The notes beneath the pieces were generated by a model that saw nothing but the letters and a program-made list of their open reading frames with translations, was not told the DNA's origin and ran no database searches. Source: Strongylocentrotus droebachiensis (Eukaryota > Echinodermata > Echinoidea > Camarodonta > Strongylocentrotidae). Taken from it: a DNA stretch of 64,000 nucleotides. Every line of letters starts with the position of its first letter. Positions within the stretch are counted from its first letter, which is position 1. Shown in pieces: positions 21,601 to 35,100 of this stretch. The position numbers were made by a program, and so were the translations under genes. Location: the NCBI GenBank assembly GCA_035222895.1, contig JAVYIG010007898.1, positions 31,746 to 95,745 of the forward strand, written 5' to 3'.

Positions 21601-21785
21601 ACCACACTGCACTACTTAAAGCTATTTGCGCCCTCTATATAGCAAACAATGCCTAATCGGTGACCCTGCTCCCCTACGACCCCCTTTTCTTATGTTAATT
21701 GAGAGCTAATTAAATGAGATAACCATCTGTCAGTGACCACGCTGGATGGTCTAATCCCTCCTGGCCAAACTAGTGCAGAATGGCA
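21600..21785. mobile_element. TTAA-flanked MITE family 2 in an orphan leader
   Basis: It is inserted in the TTAA of the gene leader GGGCTTAAATC, with TTAA at 21596-21599 and 21786-21789. Leaders of A, B, C and D have the uninterrupted sequence and serve as empty sites. Confidence 0.85.
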
Positions 21786-22101
21786 TTAAATCAGTCGTTG
21801 TCACAACACTCCAAGTACATAGACTGCATCAGCATTTAATAAAGTAATACGTGTAACTTCAAAAGCTACGCTCATGGACTATGTAACAACAACAACAACA
21901 GGATACTTACTAGTGAGTAAACACGTAAAGCTCAACACGCTCTCAATTTCAATAGCCTTTTGTATCAAATGTTGAAAGGCTCAAAGATAACAATGACATT
22001 ATTACATCATCACAAACTGATTTATATATACGATATTACAAATTACCATCATGACTTGTACCTTCAATGTTAGGATTTTCACCTTTGGATTTTGCCTTTA
22101 A

Positions 22102-22638
22102 TGGTACTTTGTCCTATTTGCATGCCAACAAAAATGAAAACGTTAAATTCCACCGGTAATTGAAAGATAATATTAATTTAGAACTTCCCTCAAAACAAAA
22201 GGGCATGAAAATTTATTTTTGTAGGAAAAAAAACAACAGTCAGTAGTCGAATCGACTTTCGTGATTGCAATCCATTCAGTATACAGTCTGATTTTCAGAA
22301 CCTTGTACCGAATGGTCGATCGTTTTGTGCTGCGCAAAGATTAATCAGTTTAATTCTGGCCATTACAAGAAGTGGATTATTGACGTTTACAATTGCTCAA
22401 GTATCCTTAACAGCTCATTTTATGTATGTTATTACCAAAGGATAAAGTAAAACATTGACTCAATAGTGACTGTCAGTGAAGTCTAGAAAGTAAACGGATT
22501 TCCTTGCAGAATTTGAATACTAGGACACTGCTAGTAATATTAACGTATACATTTCAGAAATAGTACATACGTAAGATATTCATAATTCCTGCAAAGTTTT
22601 AAAGAATTTGATGTTTGCTACAAATGGGACGTAGTACC
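22102..22638. mobile_element. TTAA-flanked MITE family 1, second promoter unit
   Basis: TTAA lies at 22098-22101 and 22639-22642, in the target TATGCCTTTAAACTACC that is still empty in gene D (61520-61523) and, less exactly, in A and C. Its orientation is opposite to the copies at 10901 and 17768. Confidence 0.8.
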
Positions 22639-22709
22639 TTAAAACTACCAAATTGTTATCCACCGCTTATAAAACACACGTCATAATAACCCGATTTTAT
22701 CGTCTATTG

Positions 22710-22799
22710 TTCCGGGAAAGTATTTTTGAGGAAGAAGGTTTATCATAAATATGTATGCAGGCGATATGTCTATATAAGACTTCAGTCTCTCTGGGCTTA
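22710..22799 (+). promoter_or_regulatory. Orphan promoter copy 2 upstream of gene B
   Basis: TTCCGGGAA (22710-22718), TATATAAG (22771-22778) and CTCTCTGGGC leader are intact. The leader is broken at TTAA by two MITEs in a row (22800-23376), and no coding exon follows. If active it would make a non-coding transcript reading toward gene B. Confidence 0.55.
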
Positions 22800-22800
22800 A

Positions 22801-23186
22801 AGAGAAGGTTGAGTTCTGGGAAGAGGTGAAAAATAATTTGTGAGCGTTATCATTCTTATTATGCAAGTGTGGAAGAACATCAGATAAGACATGTTCCCTG
22901 AAAAGCATGGCTCTTCAAATGCCTTCATATTCTAAATATGTCATGTAACTTTGTAAAACTCCAGGCTAGGATTTTACGCCACGTGTTCATGTATTCCCAT
23001 ATACATCTTTCTGTGTACAGTGTTTGTAACTTTACCAAGGCTTGGCCAAATTTCTTATCATTTTGATTATTCCAGAACCTTGCAATACACCCAAATTAAT
23101 ATATGCTAGATGATCAACCTTTTCTGGTCGATTCCACACCGTTTCTTTCACAATGCAATCGCATGACCAGAACTCAACTTCATCTT
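22801..23186. mobile_element. MITE family 4 in orphan leader 2
   Basis: The ends are AGAGAAGGTTGAGTTCTGG and CCAGAACTCAACTTCATCTT, inverted to each other. The left flank is TTAA and the right flank TATAA, a decayed TTAA. It sits directly against the family 2 copy at 23188-23376. Confidence 0.65.
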
Positions 23187-23187
23187 T

Positions 23188-23376
23188 ATAATCACACTGC
23201 ACTACGTATAGCTATTTGCGCCCTCTATATAGCAAAGAATGCCTAATCGGTGACCCTGCTCCCCCACGATCCCCTTTTTCTTATGTTAATTGAGAGCTGA
23301 TTTAATGAGATAACCATCTGTCAGTGACCACGCTGGATGGTCTAATCCCTCTTGGCCAAACTAGTGCAGAAGGCCA
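23188..23376. mobile_element. TTAA-flanked MITE family 2
   Basis: CACACTGCACTACGTATAGC to GTGCAGAAGGCCA, right TTAA at 23377-23380. It is the duplicate of the copy at 21600-21785, carried along by the unit duplication. Confidence 0.8.
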
Positions 23377-23696
23377 TTAAATCAGTCGCTGTCACGACAC
23401 TCCAAGTACATAGACTGCATCGGCATTGTAAGATAAAGTAATACGTGTTACTTCAAAAGCTACGCTCATGGACTATGAAACAACAACAACAACAGGATAC
23501 TTACTAGTGAGTAAACACGTAAAGCTCAAAACGCTCTCAATTTCAATAGTGTTCTGTACCAAATGTTGAAAGGTTCAAACATAACAATGACATTATTACA
23601 TCATCACAAACTGATTTATATATACGATATTACAAATTACCATCATGACTTGTACCTTCAATGTTAGGATTTTCGCCGTTTGGATTTTGCCTTTAA

Positions 23697-24377
23697 TGGT
23701 ACTTTGTCCTATTTGCATGCCAAAAAAGTGAAAACGTTAAATTCCACCGGTATATACTTGAAAGATAATATTAATTTAGAACTTCCCTCAAAACAAAAGG
23801 GAATCTCTTTTGTAGGAAAATAACAACCGTCAGTAGTCGAATCGACTTTCGTGATTGCAGTCCATTTAGTAAATAGTCTGATTTTCAGACCCATGTACCG
23901 AATCCTCGATCATTTTGTCCTGTGCAAAGATTAATCAGTTTAATTTTGGCCATTACAAGAAGTGGGTTATTGATGTAGACAAATGCTCAAGTCTCCTTTA
24001 CAGCTCATTATATGTATGTTATTACCAAAGACAAAAAGAGTAAATCAGTCACTCAATAATAATAATAATAGTTCGTTCTTTTAAAGCGCATTTCAGGACC
24101 GAAGGCCCTCTCAAAGCGCTTTACAATGCACGATGTACGTTTACATAATAATTACTCAAAGCATTCATTAAAGAGGTGAGTTTTCAGCGCTCTCTTAAAA
24201 ACTTCAACATCAGTCATGGATTCTAGAAAGTAAACGGATTTCCTTGCAGATTTTGAATACTACAGGACGCTGCTAATATTTACGTTTACATTTCACAAAT
24301 AGGACATACCTGACATATTCATAATTCCTGCAAAGTTTTACAGAATTTGATGTTTGCTGCAAATGGGACGTAGTACC
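23697..24377. mobile_element. TTAA-flanked MITE family 1 with an insert
   Basis: TTAA lies at 23693-23696 and 24378-24381. About 175 bp at 24047-24222, beginning with an AAT microsatellite and containing AAAGCGCTTTACAATGC, is an extra element absent from the sister copy at 22102-22638. Confidence 0.75.
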
Positions 24378-24449
24378 TTAAAACTACCAAATTGTTATCC
24401 ACCGCTTATAAGTCACACGTCATAATAACCCGAATTTTCTCGTCTATTG

Positions 24450-24565
24450 TTCCGGGAAAGTATTTTTGAGGAAGAAGGTGTATCATAAATATGTATGCAG
24501 GCGATAAGTCTATATAAACCTTCAGTCTCCCTGGGCCTAAATCAATTCTTGTCACAACGCTCCAG
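24450..24565 (+). promoter_or_regulatory. Promoter of gene B
   Basis: TTCCGGGAA is at 24450-24458 and TATATAAA at 24511-24518, 55 bp before the first ATG. The leader resembles those of the other genes. The TATATAAA form is shared with D. Confidence 0.6.
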
Positions 24566-24647
24566 ATGATGATGTATCGTTCTTCGTACCTTGCTTGTCT
24601 TGTATTTGGAAGTCTAGTGATCGTGGTACATCATGCCTCTTCCCAAG
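24566..24647 (+). CDS. Gene B exon 1, signal peptide
   Basis: 82 nt: triple ATG, core YLACLVFGSLVIVV, end HHASSQ, CAAG|GTAAGT donor in phase 1. Confidence 0.85.
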
Positions 24648-26137
24648 GTAAGTCTTTCATAACTATATTATACAGCTAGAATACTTGTCAAGCATCTTAG
24701 AACATAGTGCTATTTAATTCATCGTTCATCGATATCTACTTATCTTCAATATCTAAACCATGTGGAGGTGTGATGACTAAGTGGTAGAGCAGTGGTCTCG
24801 CCGGGAGGTTTAAGGTTCGAAGCCAAGTATCTGAGCTTACTTATTACTTACTTACAAGCATACACATGCTTCCTTTAGCAGTCAGGTAAAAACACACCAT
24901 CAAACAATTAATTTTTAATGTTCACAACTTCTTGCTGTTGATTCAATGGGGTGTTACAGTTTTACATTGATGTAGTAGTTATTTAACGCTAACACCCTAG
25001 AATTCGTTGGGCAATCAATTCCTCGACTTCATGACCGACCAATCGGGTAAATCAAAGCTTTTGCGTAATTCACTCGGTTTGAATGTAAATGAATACCCAA
25101 CCTTCAGGCACCATCTTCTCTTTCCAAATGCTAACAACTCCCAACATGAAAGGCGGAAATGCAGTTTAATCGATTTACCAATACTAGAAGTTTCCCAATT
25201 GGGGGGGGGGGGGGGGTGATAAACTGAAACAAGGATAACCCTTTAGAGTATAATGTTGGCGGCCCACTTATTTATGCATTACTTGGCTTCAACAAGAAGT
25301 TAGTAGCTAGTAACTTCTTGGCTTCAACAACCTGATGGGTAATCCAACCTTTGTGATAATTTAATTTGGTTCTATGACAATTACTCCCTGACAATCACCC
25401 CGGCCAATTACCAGCGAGACAATTACCCTCCAAGGAAAATGTCACCCCCGGAAAATAACCCCCTAGGATACCCCCCCCCCCCCCTAGAGGACAATTCAGG
25501 GTAGAATTCCCCTTTAAAGCGTATCTGCCATAGTTTACAGGAGGGATTAGACTGCCCTGCAAGGTCACTGGACAGGTGGTTATCTCATCAACTCAGCTCT
25601 CAGTTAACATAAGAAAAAGAGGATTATGGGGGACGAATGGTCACCGATTAGGCATGGTTTGTTATATAGAGGGTGCAAGTAGCTACAAGTAGTGTAGTGG
25701 GCCTTTAATGAATATTGGGTGGGTAATTTTCGGGGGGGGGATAATTGTCTTCGGGGGATTGTTATCCTTGGGGGGATACTCCGGTGTGATTGTTCAGGTC
25801 ATTAAGTGTTCATCTTAACATTTGATTGCTTTGTGCTATTTAAAGTTTATTCTTATATAGTTACATTTGTTCATGGGAGAAATGTGTCCGAGAGAGTAAT
25901 ATACTATAGAATAAAAATGACTAATGTGACAAGAAGATAGACACGCGACTGCAAAAGAGGGGTAACAAACGATTATAAGATGTGTTTAATGGAGAAGGAA
26001 AAAAAGAGAGATAGACAGAGAGATCGATAGAAATAGAGAGCTAGAGAGAGAGAGAGATAGAGAGAGAGACAGAAAGAGAAAGAATTGAGAAGAAATTGTA
26101 CAAAGTGCTTGGTGTGCCCCCCCCCCCCAAAAAAAAA

Positions 26138-26178
<41 letters not shown>

Positions 26179-29100
26179 AATATACTTTTGATCATTGACA
26201 ACAATATCCAATCAAACTTAAATCACATAACATTATGAAGCACAATTTGCAGTATACATTTTTAGACATAAAGGGCATTCTCTATTAAACAAATTAATGC
26301 ATTTCCTGCATTCTGTGAAGGATTAAAGATAAATTTCAGGATGGGGCAGAGTGATGTCATCAGTGTAATTTTATTTTGTACTCTATTGCTCTTTGAATAT
26401 ATTGACCTCTTTGTATAGAGATACGAATAAGAGGAAATATAATATAGTTTGAAATCATGGGAATAAATTCCGGAAATCAGCATAAAGTAGTTATTACTAT
26501 TTGAAATTCCAAATAGCTTAAGGAAACATGAAAATACCTTGGATATTATAAACGTTGTACTTGGTTAATGCATTAAGAATTACCCTTACATAATAATCAA
26601 TAAATTGTCGTGATACATTATGATTTAAAAGAAATTGCTGATAAATTTAATGAGTTTTTTGTAAATATTGGAAGTGCAATCCGTGAGCATAACCTAATAC
26701 TATTAATTCATGCTAAAACAAAAGCAACGAAAAATCATATTTGATATTCTATCATCACAAACAATTGCATGCGTCTGCTTTTTATTTCAGAAAGTCTGAA
26801 TGACAACACGCTCCATCCGGGCTACACCATGCGCGTTACGCCCTTTTACAAGCTTTACGCGCCGAAGCGTATGTATTTTACTCAAAGCATAAGGACGTTA
26901 CGCGGTTTGCGCCCTTTAGCTTGAAAGAAGACGCGCAATGATGCGTTAAGCAGAAGGGCGTAAGCACTAAATCGCCTCAAACTTTTATAAAACTGACTTA
27001 TTTCCGGAAAAAAATGTGTGGCCGTGTTCTGCTTTAACATTTATATTAGTCTTTTAAGTTTTAAACCAAATTTCGGGACGGAAAGCAGTTTAAATATAAA
27101 ACAAATCTTGAAATGCGAAAAACTCGAAAAGTAGTTTTCGAGTCGCTCGCGCGCTAACGCCCTTCTGCCAGCCGTGCGACGATTTGTATAAAAGCAGAGA
27201 AATATTAAAGAGAAACAGAATGGCGGAAGTTTGAAATATGAGAACACTAAATTTATGCGAAGTCACAGATAACTCTCTTTCTCTCTCTTGTCGAATACAA
27301 CATTTTAATTTTTTTAATTTCTGTTTTTCTCCTTTGTGCCTTCTCCCTTGGGGGCGCTAGCGATGAGATGGGGGGCCTCAGGGCAGTTGCCCCCCCCCCC
27401 CCCCAAAAAAAAAAAATCGATACCAGTGATTAACAAATGTTGCTGAAATGGCATGATTTTTTGCCCCGTGGACCCCACCAAGGGGCTCCTGGTCACTTTT
27501 CTGATCTTAATTGAATGCTTAAAACCGCCGAGCTCGCCGAGGGCTCCGCCACCTGGATCCCAACAGGGCCCTAAAGCAGGCCCTGGATGCTCATCTGACC
27601 AAAATTAACTCCCTAAAACCCCTGAGCTTCCGGGGGCTCTGCCCCCAAGAACCCCGGCAAAGGGCCCTAAGGCGGGCCCCTGGATGCTCATCTGATCTTT
27701 ATGTAATGCCTAAAACTTCTGAGTTTCATGGGGCTCCGCAACTTTGGACCCCAAGCCAATTTACGCTCCACTTGCTTTGCTCTCTTTGCTCTACCTGATC
27801 TTAAATACTCTAGCCCCTCCCCCCCCCCCCCCCCCCCACTTTGAAAAACGTTCCGCGGGGCCTGCATATAACATTTTAGAGTGGTGGTGATGCGGATTTT
27901 TTTTTTATGCGGATTCATACACTATGAAGAAAAAAATGACTAAATGTGTTGGAACATATGGCAAAGTATTTTGCCGCTACATCACAGATAAATTAACGAT
28001 TCAGCAAACTTTAAAATCTCATACCTATACTATAGTGATATAACAACTTTCGAAAATACTTAACTTTTTCATCTTTTCTCCGATTTAATTTCAACTTTCA
28101 CCAGTCTGCTTCCTTTATTTTTCTGCTTTCTTTTAGAGATGTTTGCCATCAAAGTTGGATTTCCCTTTAACCAAGCCATTTAACCACAGTGTGTGCATTT
28201 AAATTTTAATACGATATTAGATGGAGCGAAATATTAGATCAAAATCTTACAACTGATAGCATGCTGTATTAATTGATGTACTGATTATAATTCACTATTG
28301 TTTACATTATTTCAACGAAATCTTACTTAATCTAGCCTGCATCGTAACGTAGTATCTAAAATACCTCTTCGTGTATACTTCTTAGAACTTAGGATGCATT
28401 AATTTTTCGACAAAAATAAAGGGGACGTCTAATGAATTTGTCCACCAAAACCCATATTTGAATTGAAATTTAGCTGTTCTCTGTAGATTTCAATGGTTAG
28501 TGATTATTCACGGGAAAACTACACTCCACTCTTCATTCTTCAACTTTTGTGATCTGCTCACAACCTTCTCAACCACTACTTCCTTCCGTCCTTTCCTTAC
28601 CTTTCCTACTCCAGTTTCACCTTCTTTTTTTTGGTGTATGAACAACAAAAAAAGTAGTCTCGTGTAAATTTCATTCGACGTTAAAGGTACTGTATCTCAT
28701 TTGCAGCCAACATCAAATTCTGTAGAATGAAAAATTCATTCCATTACCATCTCTTTCCTTTTATTTCCATAATTCCTCTAAAAGCCCTATGAGCGGGTTC
28801 TATTGACGAAAGAATATTTTAACAGCCTTTTCCGCTTTTGATCCTCCCACCGTAAAATGAATATATTCATACGTCTACTCGCGTATACTGGTAGGGAAAT
28901 TGGTTCAAAGTATCCATTTCCAGCGCATATTTACCCAGTATTATTTATTGGGAAAATATTTATTTTATATATTTTAATCATGTACATGTGTCAAAATTTG
29001 ATATTTTGAATTGAAATAATGAACCTATATTGGGATTTTTACACATCATTTTCACAAGCATTGTTCTCTCAAGTGAATGTAATTTTTCATATATGCTTTT

Positions 29101-32100
29101 GAAATATAATGTGGAAATGCTTTATACTATGAAACTTATTACTGATTTAATAGTATAGTATTAATGACTGCTTTGAGAGAAATAGTTGTTTTTATACGCT
29201 CAAGGGAAGGTTAGAATTGTGCTATTACCCGAGGCGTGCCGAGGGGAATAGCCCAATTGTAACCTTCCCGAGAGCGTATAAAAACAACTATTTCTCGAAT
29301 ATTAAAGCAGTCATTAATACTTTCATATGCCGGAAAAAAATAGACTAAAAAATAAAAAATAAAAAATACTTTTTTTTTTGGTCGAAGATGAGATTCGAAC
29401 TCTTGCGTACAAAAGGTGATGTATCTAAAGTCAGCGCCTCAGACCTCTCGGCCATGGCGCGCTATTAACATGCTTGGCAGTTTTGTACCATATATACATT
29501 AAAATGGATTGAAACCGGCTTCGCGTGTGATGAATGCTTCGCAAAAGCTCCATATACGGACTCTTCTTTTACTTTTGCAATGCATATTGGCACGAACTTA
29601 GATCAAGATCTATCGGCAGATGTTGTTTTTTTGTTTTTGGAAGTTTATTTTCGTCTTCATGTCAACAATGCAAGATAAAATTGTCGGTAAGATCGATCGA
29701 GATTCAATTGTATTGAAATTACCGACCAATTATTCGCACACATACGGTATCCTCCATCGCTCAAACCATTTTTTAACATGTAAACCTATGGGGTAACCAT
29801 GGAGACTGACCTATTTTTTTAATAACCATGGTTATTAAAAATATTAAATGTTTTAAGCATGGTTACCGGGAATTTTACAGGAACAGTTGAAGTTTATGAA
29901 TGCAATTTCGACCAATCAGATGGCTGGATTACTTAAGTGAGGTATATAAACTTCTCTGCCTCATCTGTTTTTCAACTCTTTGAATCTACATAAGTCAATA
30001 TTTTACTCGTGCCGTACTGTGTCTGTAAATTTGTATATATTATGGTGTTTGTTTTATTTCCTATGAATTTTGTTAAATTGCTTAAGTAAACCATATAATA
30101 TTAACAAAGTTTTAATGGTCAGGGGTCTATATTTTACAGGCTATAAGCTTCTCAGTAGACCCCTCCGCGTATCTCCATTACTTTGTTGTTCATGTTCTCA
30201 ATCTTTTCATTTTCTCTGTATTTTTTCTCAAATTATTGTTAATATTTGTCATAAACTTGTATAATATAAATAATATTTTGAAATTATAAAAGAATAATAC
30301 CATTATTGAGTTGATTTGAATTGAAGACTATAACCGAATGATTCGGTTCGAAAGGGCGAAGAAAAAGAAGAACTAGCAATACTTTGCTCTTTTATTTATT
30401 CCTTCATTTTTCTTTCGGAAATTAGAAGCTTCGTTTTGCTATAAAGAGCATCTGTGTACTGTTAACTTACACGATTTTTCTTGTTGTTCTTATTATTGTT
30501 TGTACATTTTAATGAATAAATATTTTTTTTCGTAAAGTACTCCAATTATTGGGAAATTTAATCAATTTATATAAATTAGTCAATTCAAACTTGGTCAGCT
30601 TAAAAATGTAAATCAGTCTTCCGTCGAAAATATCCATGATTACCATACAAACACTATTCCCATGATTTGTATCCGTTTCGATGGATCTATTTCAATTCAT
30701 ATTTTATTTTAGAGCCCTCATTTTCCATCAGCTTCTCATCCAGCGAATACCTTTTACCTTGTGTTTATCGTGGTCAGCCGTATCTTCACTCCGAAGTGTG
30801 GGACACTGACGAATGCATGACCTGTTCGTGTGATAACAGCACTACAACATGCGTAATGGAATCTTGTCAACCGGCATTGTGCGTTGGACCCCTTAGACTG
30901 CCAGGAGGATGCTGCTTTATCTGTCCGTACGGTAAGTCTTCTGATAGCCCCCACCCCCACACGCCCTCTCATTAGACCATACCTATGTTGGAATGTGTCG
31001 CGAATTCACTAGTAAAATACATAAAAACAAAACAAAAAATAAATGGAAGTAGGATTTAATTGACTTAAATTGCTAGATTGCCTGATACCGGCCTCGTCGA
31101 TTATTACTGTGTTACGAATCTGGGGTTTCCAAGTTGATCCGTGGGGAGGGGGGGGGGGGGGCACGAACTTATTGCTATCTCCCTGTATATTCCTCTCTAG
31201 CCCCCCTTTTTCAAATTTTATGTCTGTTTATCTACTTATTTTCTGCTATATTCTCTTATTTTTGCGGGCCTCTCTTTTTCAAGTTCTTTCTCAAGTGTTG
31301 CGAATGTCTTCAGTTTTTCCAAATGTTTTAACTTTCCCGTTGCACACATACCGTCATTTCGACTGCATTATTACTAGGATTAAAAATCGGTGTAAGCAAT
31401 AAACCAATTAAGAACATTCATATAAGTGCCATGGGCGCACTGTTTATTTTGTCACACTCACATTTCTACGCTAAAGACCGCCCAAATTGCTCGCTAACGC
31501 AGTATTACGTCACTAATAACACCTCTTGTGAAACAGGCATATAAAACTGAATACTTTGACAAATTCATATCAGATATGCCAAACTCAAATGTATCAGCAT
31601 CCAACGTTTATTCACCCCCCCCCCCCCTCTTTGCTACCTCTTTTTGTGTATCATCATGATAATTATTACTAGTCATCAAATCCATTTCTTAAATCTTGAT
31701 TCATACCAGACGTGACAGTCCGTAAAGTTAAACCCACCATACAAACTAAACGCAATGTGACGACTAACAGTGATGCAACACTAGTTCTTGCAGTAGAAGT
31801 CAAATTTAGAGATGCCCAAGAAACGACAGGAGTGAGCGGTGAATATCTCTGGGAGTTGTCTGCCTGGATTGCTCCTGTAAACACTACTCACAGGTATGTG
31901 CTTGTGACATCAGATGAAGAGTCATAAAACCTGCGCCCAAAAACAACAAAAAAGTTTCTTGTATTACTCCAATATACTTTTTATTGGCTATTAACAGCTT
32001 TATCTCCTTTATGTTTTAATTGATACCTGTCTATTAAAAGTAAGTTACCTTGCTTTTATGTTCGAATTGATGTTTTAATTATATTATTTCAAAATAAAAC

Positions 32101-35100
32101 TTGAAATTGTATGTATTTTGTTCTCCTTTATAAATAACTTGATAGACATATGCCCATAATTATACAATTTCCTCACAACTGCAACAGGAGTTTCATTTTT
32201 TTTAGATATGGCGCGTTAAAAATGTTCAGTATTATAATTATTATTATTACTTAGATAATATTGGATGGCTTTGATTGTGATACAAGCATATATTGCTGGA
32301 GCCATGACAATATTGGGCGAGTCAAAGACGAGTCTAATATTGTCTTAGCGAGAGCAATATATTCTTGTATCACACACAACAAAAAGCCATACAATATTAA
32401 TATCATTATATATATTAGTCTGACTAGCGCAGGGGCGTAAATCCGTACCGAGGAGTGGGGGGGGGGGGATGATCGGCGATAGCCATCACATACTAGCACG
32501 AGCACACGCCCACACTAATTTACGCAAGCGCGCGCGATCGCGCGCACACACACACACACGCACACACGCAAACAACAAACACACACATACCCAAACACAT
32601 GTACATAAATGTATACATGCATACATACATGCACGCAGATGCCAAATTTGAGGTAAAAGGTATAAGGTAAAAGAATTGGACATATTTCGAAATACTGACA
32701 GCTGCAAACTGTAGTGTTTTATTATAATGAACTCCGAAATAAGACGACACACTTTCAAGTAGTAACATAAAGATTGAGTATTTCGTCTGGAAGATGCGAA
32801 CTCTTTATTTTGAGTCCCATCACTTAGAAAAAGATGTATAATGGTCAGGAGCGTCGCTAGACCTTTTTTAATGAGGGGGGGGGGGGGGGTGTAGAAGCCA
32901 ACGAATACCGACAAAACTAACCCCCAATTACCGACAAAATTAAATGTCCCAATATTTACAAATTTAACCCTATAAACCTAGGGCCGAAGGCTAAATTGTT
33001 TTTCCAACGGACTATCTATAGTACTTGCGTATGCGCAAATGGTCATTTTCCTCGATGACATAAATATACGAATTATTTCGTCAACTTAGTCAGCATCATA
33101 GCTTTATATTTTAATGCAGGCGCGGAGCTAGGATCTTATTTTAGGGAGGAGCGGTAGTGAGCAGGTGAATCACTCAAAGAGCACACGAAGCGCGCTCATT
33201 AGGGGAATGTGGGGGATAGGCCTACCGCGCAAAGCGCGGAAGCTTAGAGGTTTCCTTAAAATTATTAGGAAAAGAAGACGATTTATTGTACCGTTCTCGA
33301 CTGTTAACCCTTGTCTGAATGAATTTTCCCCCCTCCGGCGCGAAGCGCGAAAGCTTTGGCGTTACATTAAATTATTATAAAAAGAAGACGATTTGCTGTA
33401 CCGTTCTCGACTGTTAATCCTTGTCTAAATTCAGTTCCCCCCCCCCCCCCGGCCTCCCTCCCGCGCGGAAGTTTTGGCGTTTTATTAAATTATTCGAGAA
33501 AGTAGACAATTCGTTGAACCGTGCTCGACTCTTAATCCTTGTATGAATTCAGTTTCTCCCTCTCTTAGATTATTAGAGAAATTAGACGATTCGATGTACC
33601 GTGCTCGACTCTTAATCTGTGTCTGAATTCGGTTTACCCCTCCCGCGCAAAGCGCGGAAGTTTTGACGTTTCATTAAATTATTAGAGAAAGCAGACGATT
33701 GGGTGTACTGTTCTCGATTCTTAATCCTTGTCTGAATTCAGTTTCCCCCTTTCCGCACGAAGCGCGAAAAGCTTAGACGTTTGATTTAATTATTATAGAA
33801 AGAAGACGATTCGTTGCACCGTTTTCGACTCTTATTAAGCCCTATTTATCTGAATTCAATTCAATTCATTCAATATAAACAACAAATTAATTCATTCATA
33901 GACCTACACAAACATCACATGCATTGCAGCCCTAAAATATCATCCCCTCGTCCCTTAAGTTTTAGGTGTGAACAAATGACAACCACCGAGTAGGACTTGG
34001 GCACAGTTACCGTATTATTTATTACTCTCAATCAGATGCGTTCACAGTTTTCACACCTCTTAAAAAATGTTTCTGGAATTCATATAATGATACATGTACT
34101 GTGTTTATTAATTAAATCTAATGAATTCTTTAATTTCCTTAGCCAAATCATTTCTCAAATATAAAAATAATAAGAATGTGACAGGCTTACCTTGAAATAA
34201 CTGAAGAGACAAACGGCCACTGTAAGTCGTGAACACGCCAGGTCTGGAACTTCAGTCTTCATCTACCCACACTCAGGGGTCGGAGGGACCGCATGCGCGT
34301 TCCTAAAATCTCCAGGAAAGGGGTACTTTTTCGCGCGACAAAATCCGGCCCGAGAATTGTAAAAAAAGGGGGTGTATTTGACTTTTCACCCGGAGATTTC
34401 TTTAAAAAGGGAGTGGGTTTTTTCTCTCACTCTTTGGACTCCTGAGAAATGTAAAAAGGAGGTTATAAAATATCTTGAATATCATAGAAAAATTGATCAA
34501 ATCCCGGGATCAAATTCCTGAAATTCCTGCTAGCTTTGAAAGCTCATTCAGGATTATTTCATTTTGAAAAGTAAAAACATTGGCCCCCAGTTCCCCTCGA
34601 TCGACTAGAGCTCACCTGAAATAGGGGAGGGGGTGGGGTGGTACATTTAGCAGTGTTCCGGATTTTTTTTTTTTGGGGGGGTCTCTAAGGCAGGAAAAGC
34701 CAGCGCCGAAAAGCCGGCGAAAGGGGGATTCAGAAATGTTGGCAGTCCTGAGGGGTGTGCTTTCAAAGGGAGGGAACGAGCATACGCGTACACTAAATAA
34801 CAATGAGTGGGGGGGGGGGGGTGGGGGTGCCGGGCATCTACTGTACATGAGTGCACTTTTTAAGCGCTAGCGCATTTTACGTCTAGGCTATAATAATACC
34901 TTGCAAAATAACGAAAAATTATTCTTAAGTTTATGAAGTACTTGTTCGCGCACGTCGCGCAACTACTCTTAATGATCGTGACATAGTGTAAACGTGTAGG
35001 CTATACAGTTATACATACATAACAAATAACTAATTTCTCATGCATTATGCCGAAATTGAAACAATCACATTTTTTTTCCTTCTTCTTCTCCCTTTTTTTC

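Larger units (their letters stand above)
20777..24565. repeat. Triplicated 5' flank of gene B
   Basis: Three tandem units run about 20777-21814, 21815-23404 and 23405-24565. Each contains a family 1 TTAA MITE, the TTATCCACCGCTTATAA segment, TTCCGGGAA and a TATA-like box. The first two units end at CACTCCAA joined directly to GTACATAGACTGCATC, so the signal-peptide exon is missing there. Only the third unit leads into gene B. Gene D has a single unit. Confidence 0.8.

Noticed and set aside
20777-24565. Tandem promoter units as LTRs of a retroelement
   Set aside because: There is no TG..CA bounded direct repeat pair, primer-binding site or internal coding region; the units are segmental duplicates of the gene B flank.
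29378-29470. Functional tRNA-Leu gene
   Set aside because: A- and B-box-like motifs are present but the anticodon and acceptor stems pair poorly; kept only as a low-confidence tRNA-like element.
32486-32914. 142-codon reverse-strand frame over the CA/CG microsatellite
   Set aside because: Much of it is translated simple repeat and a poly-G run.
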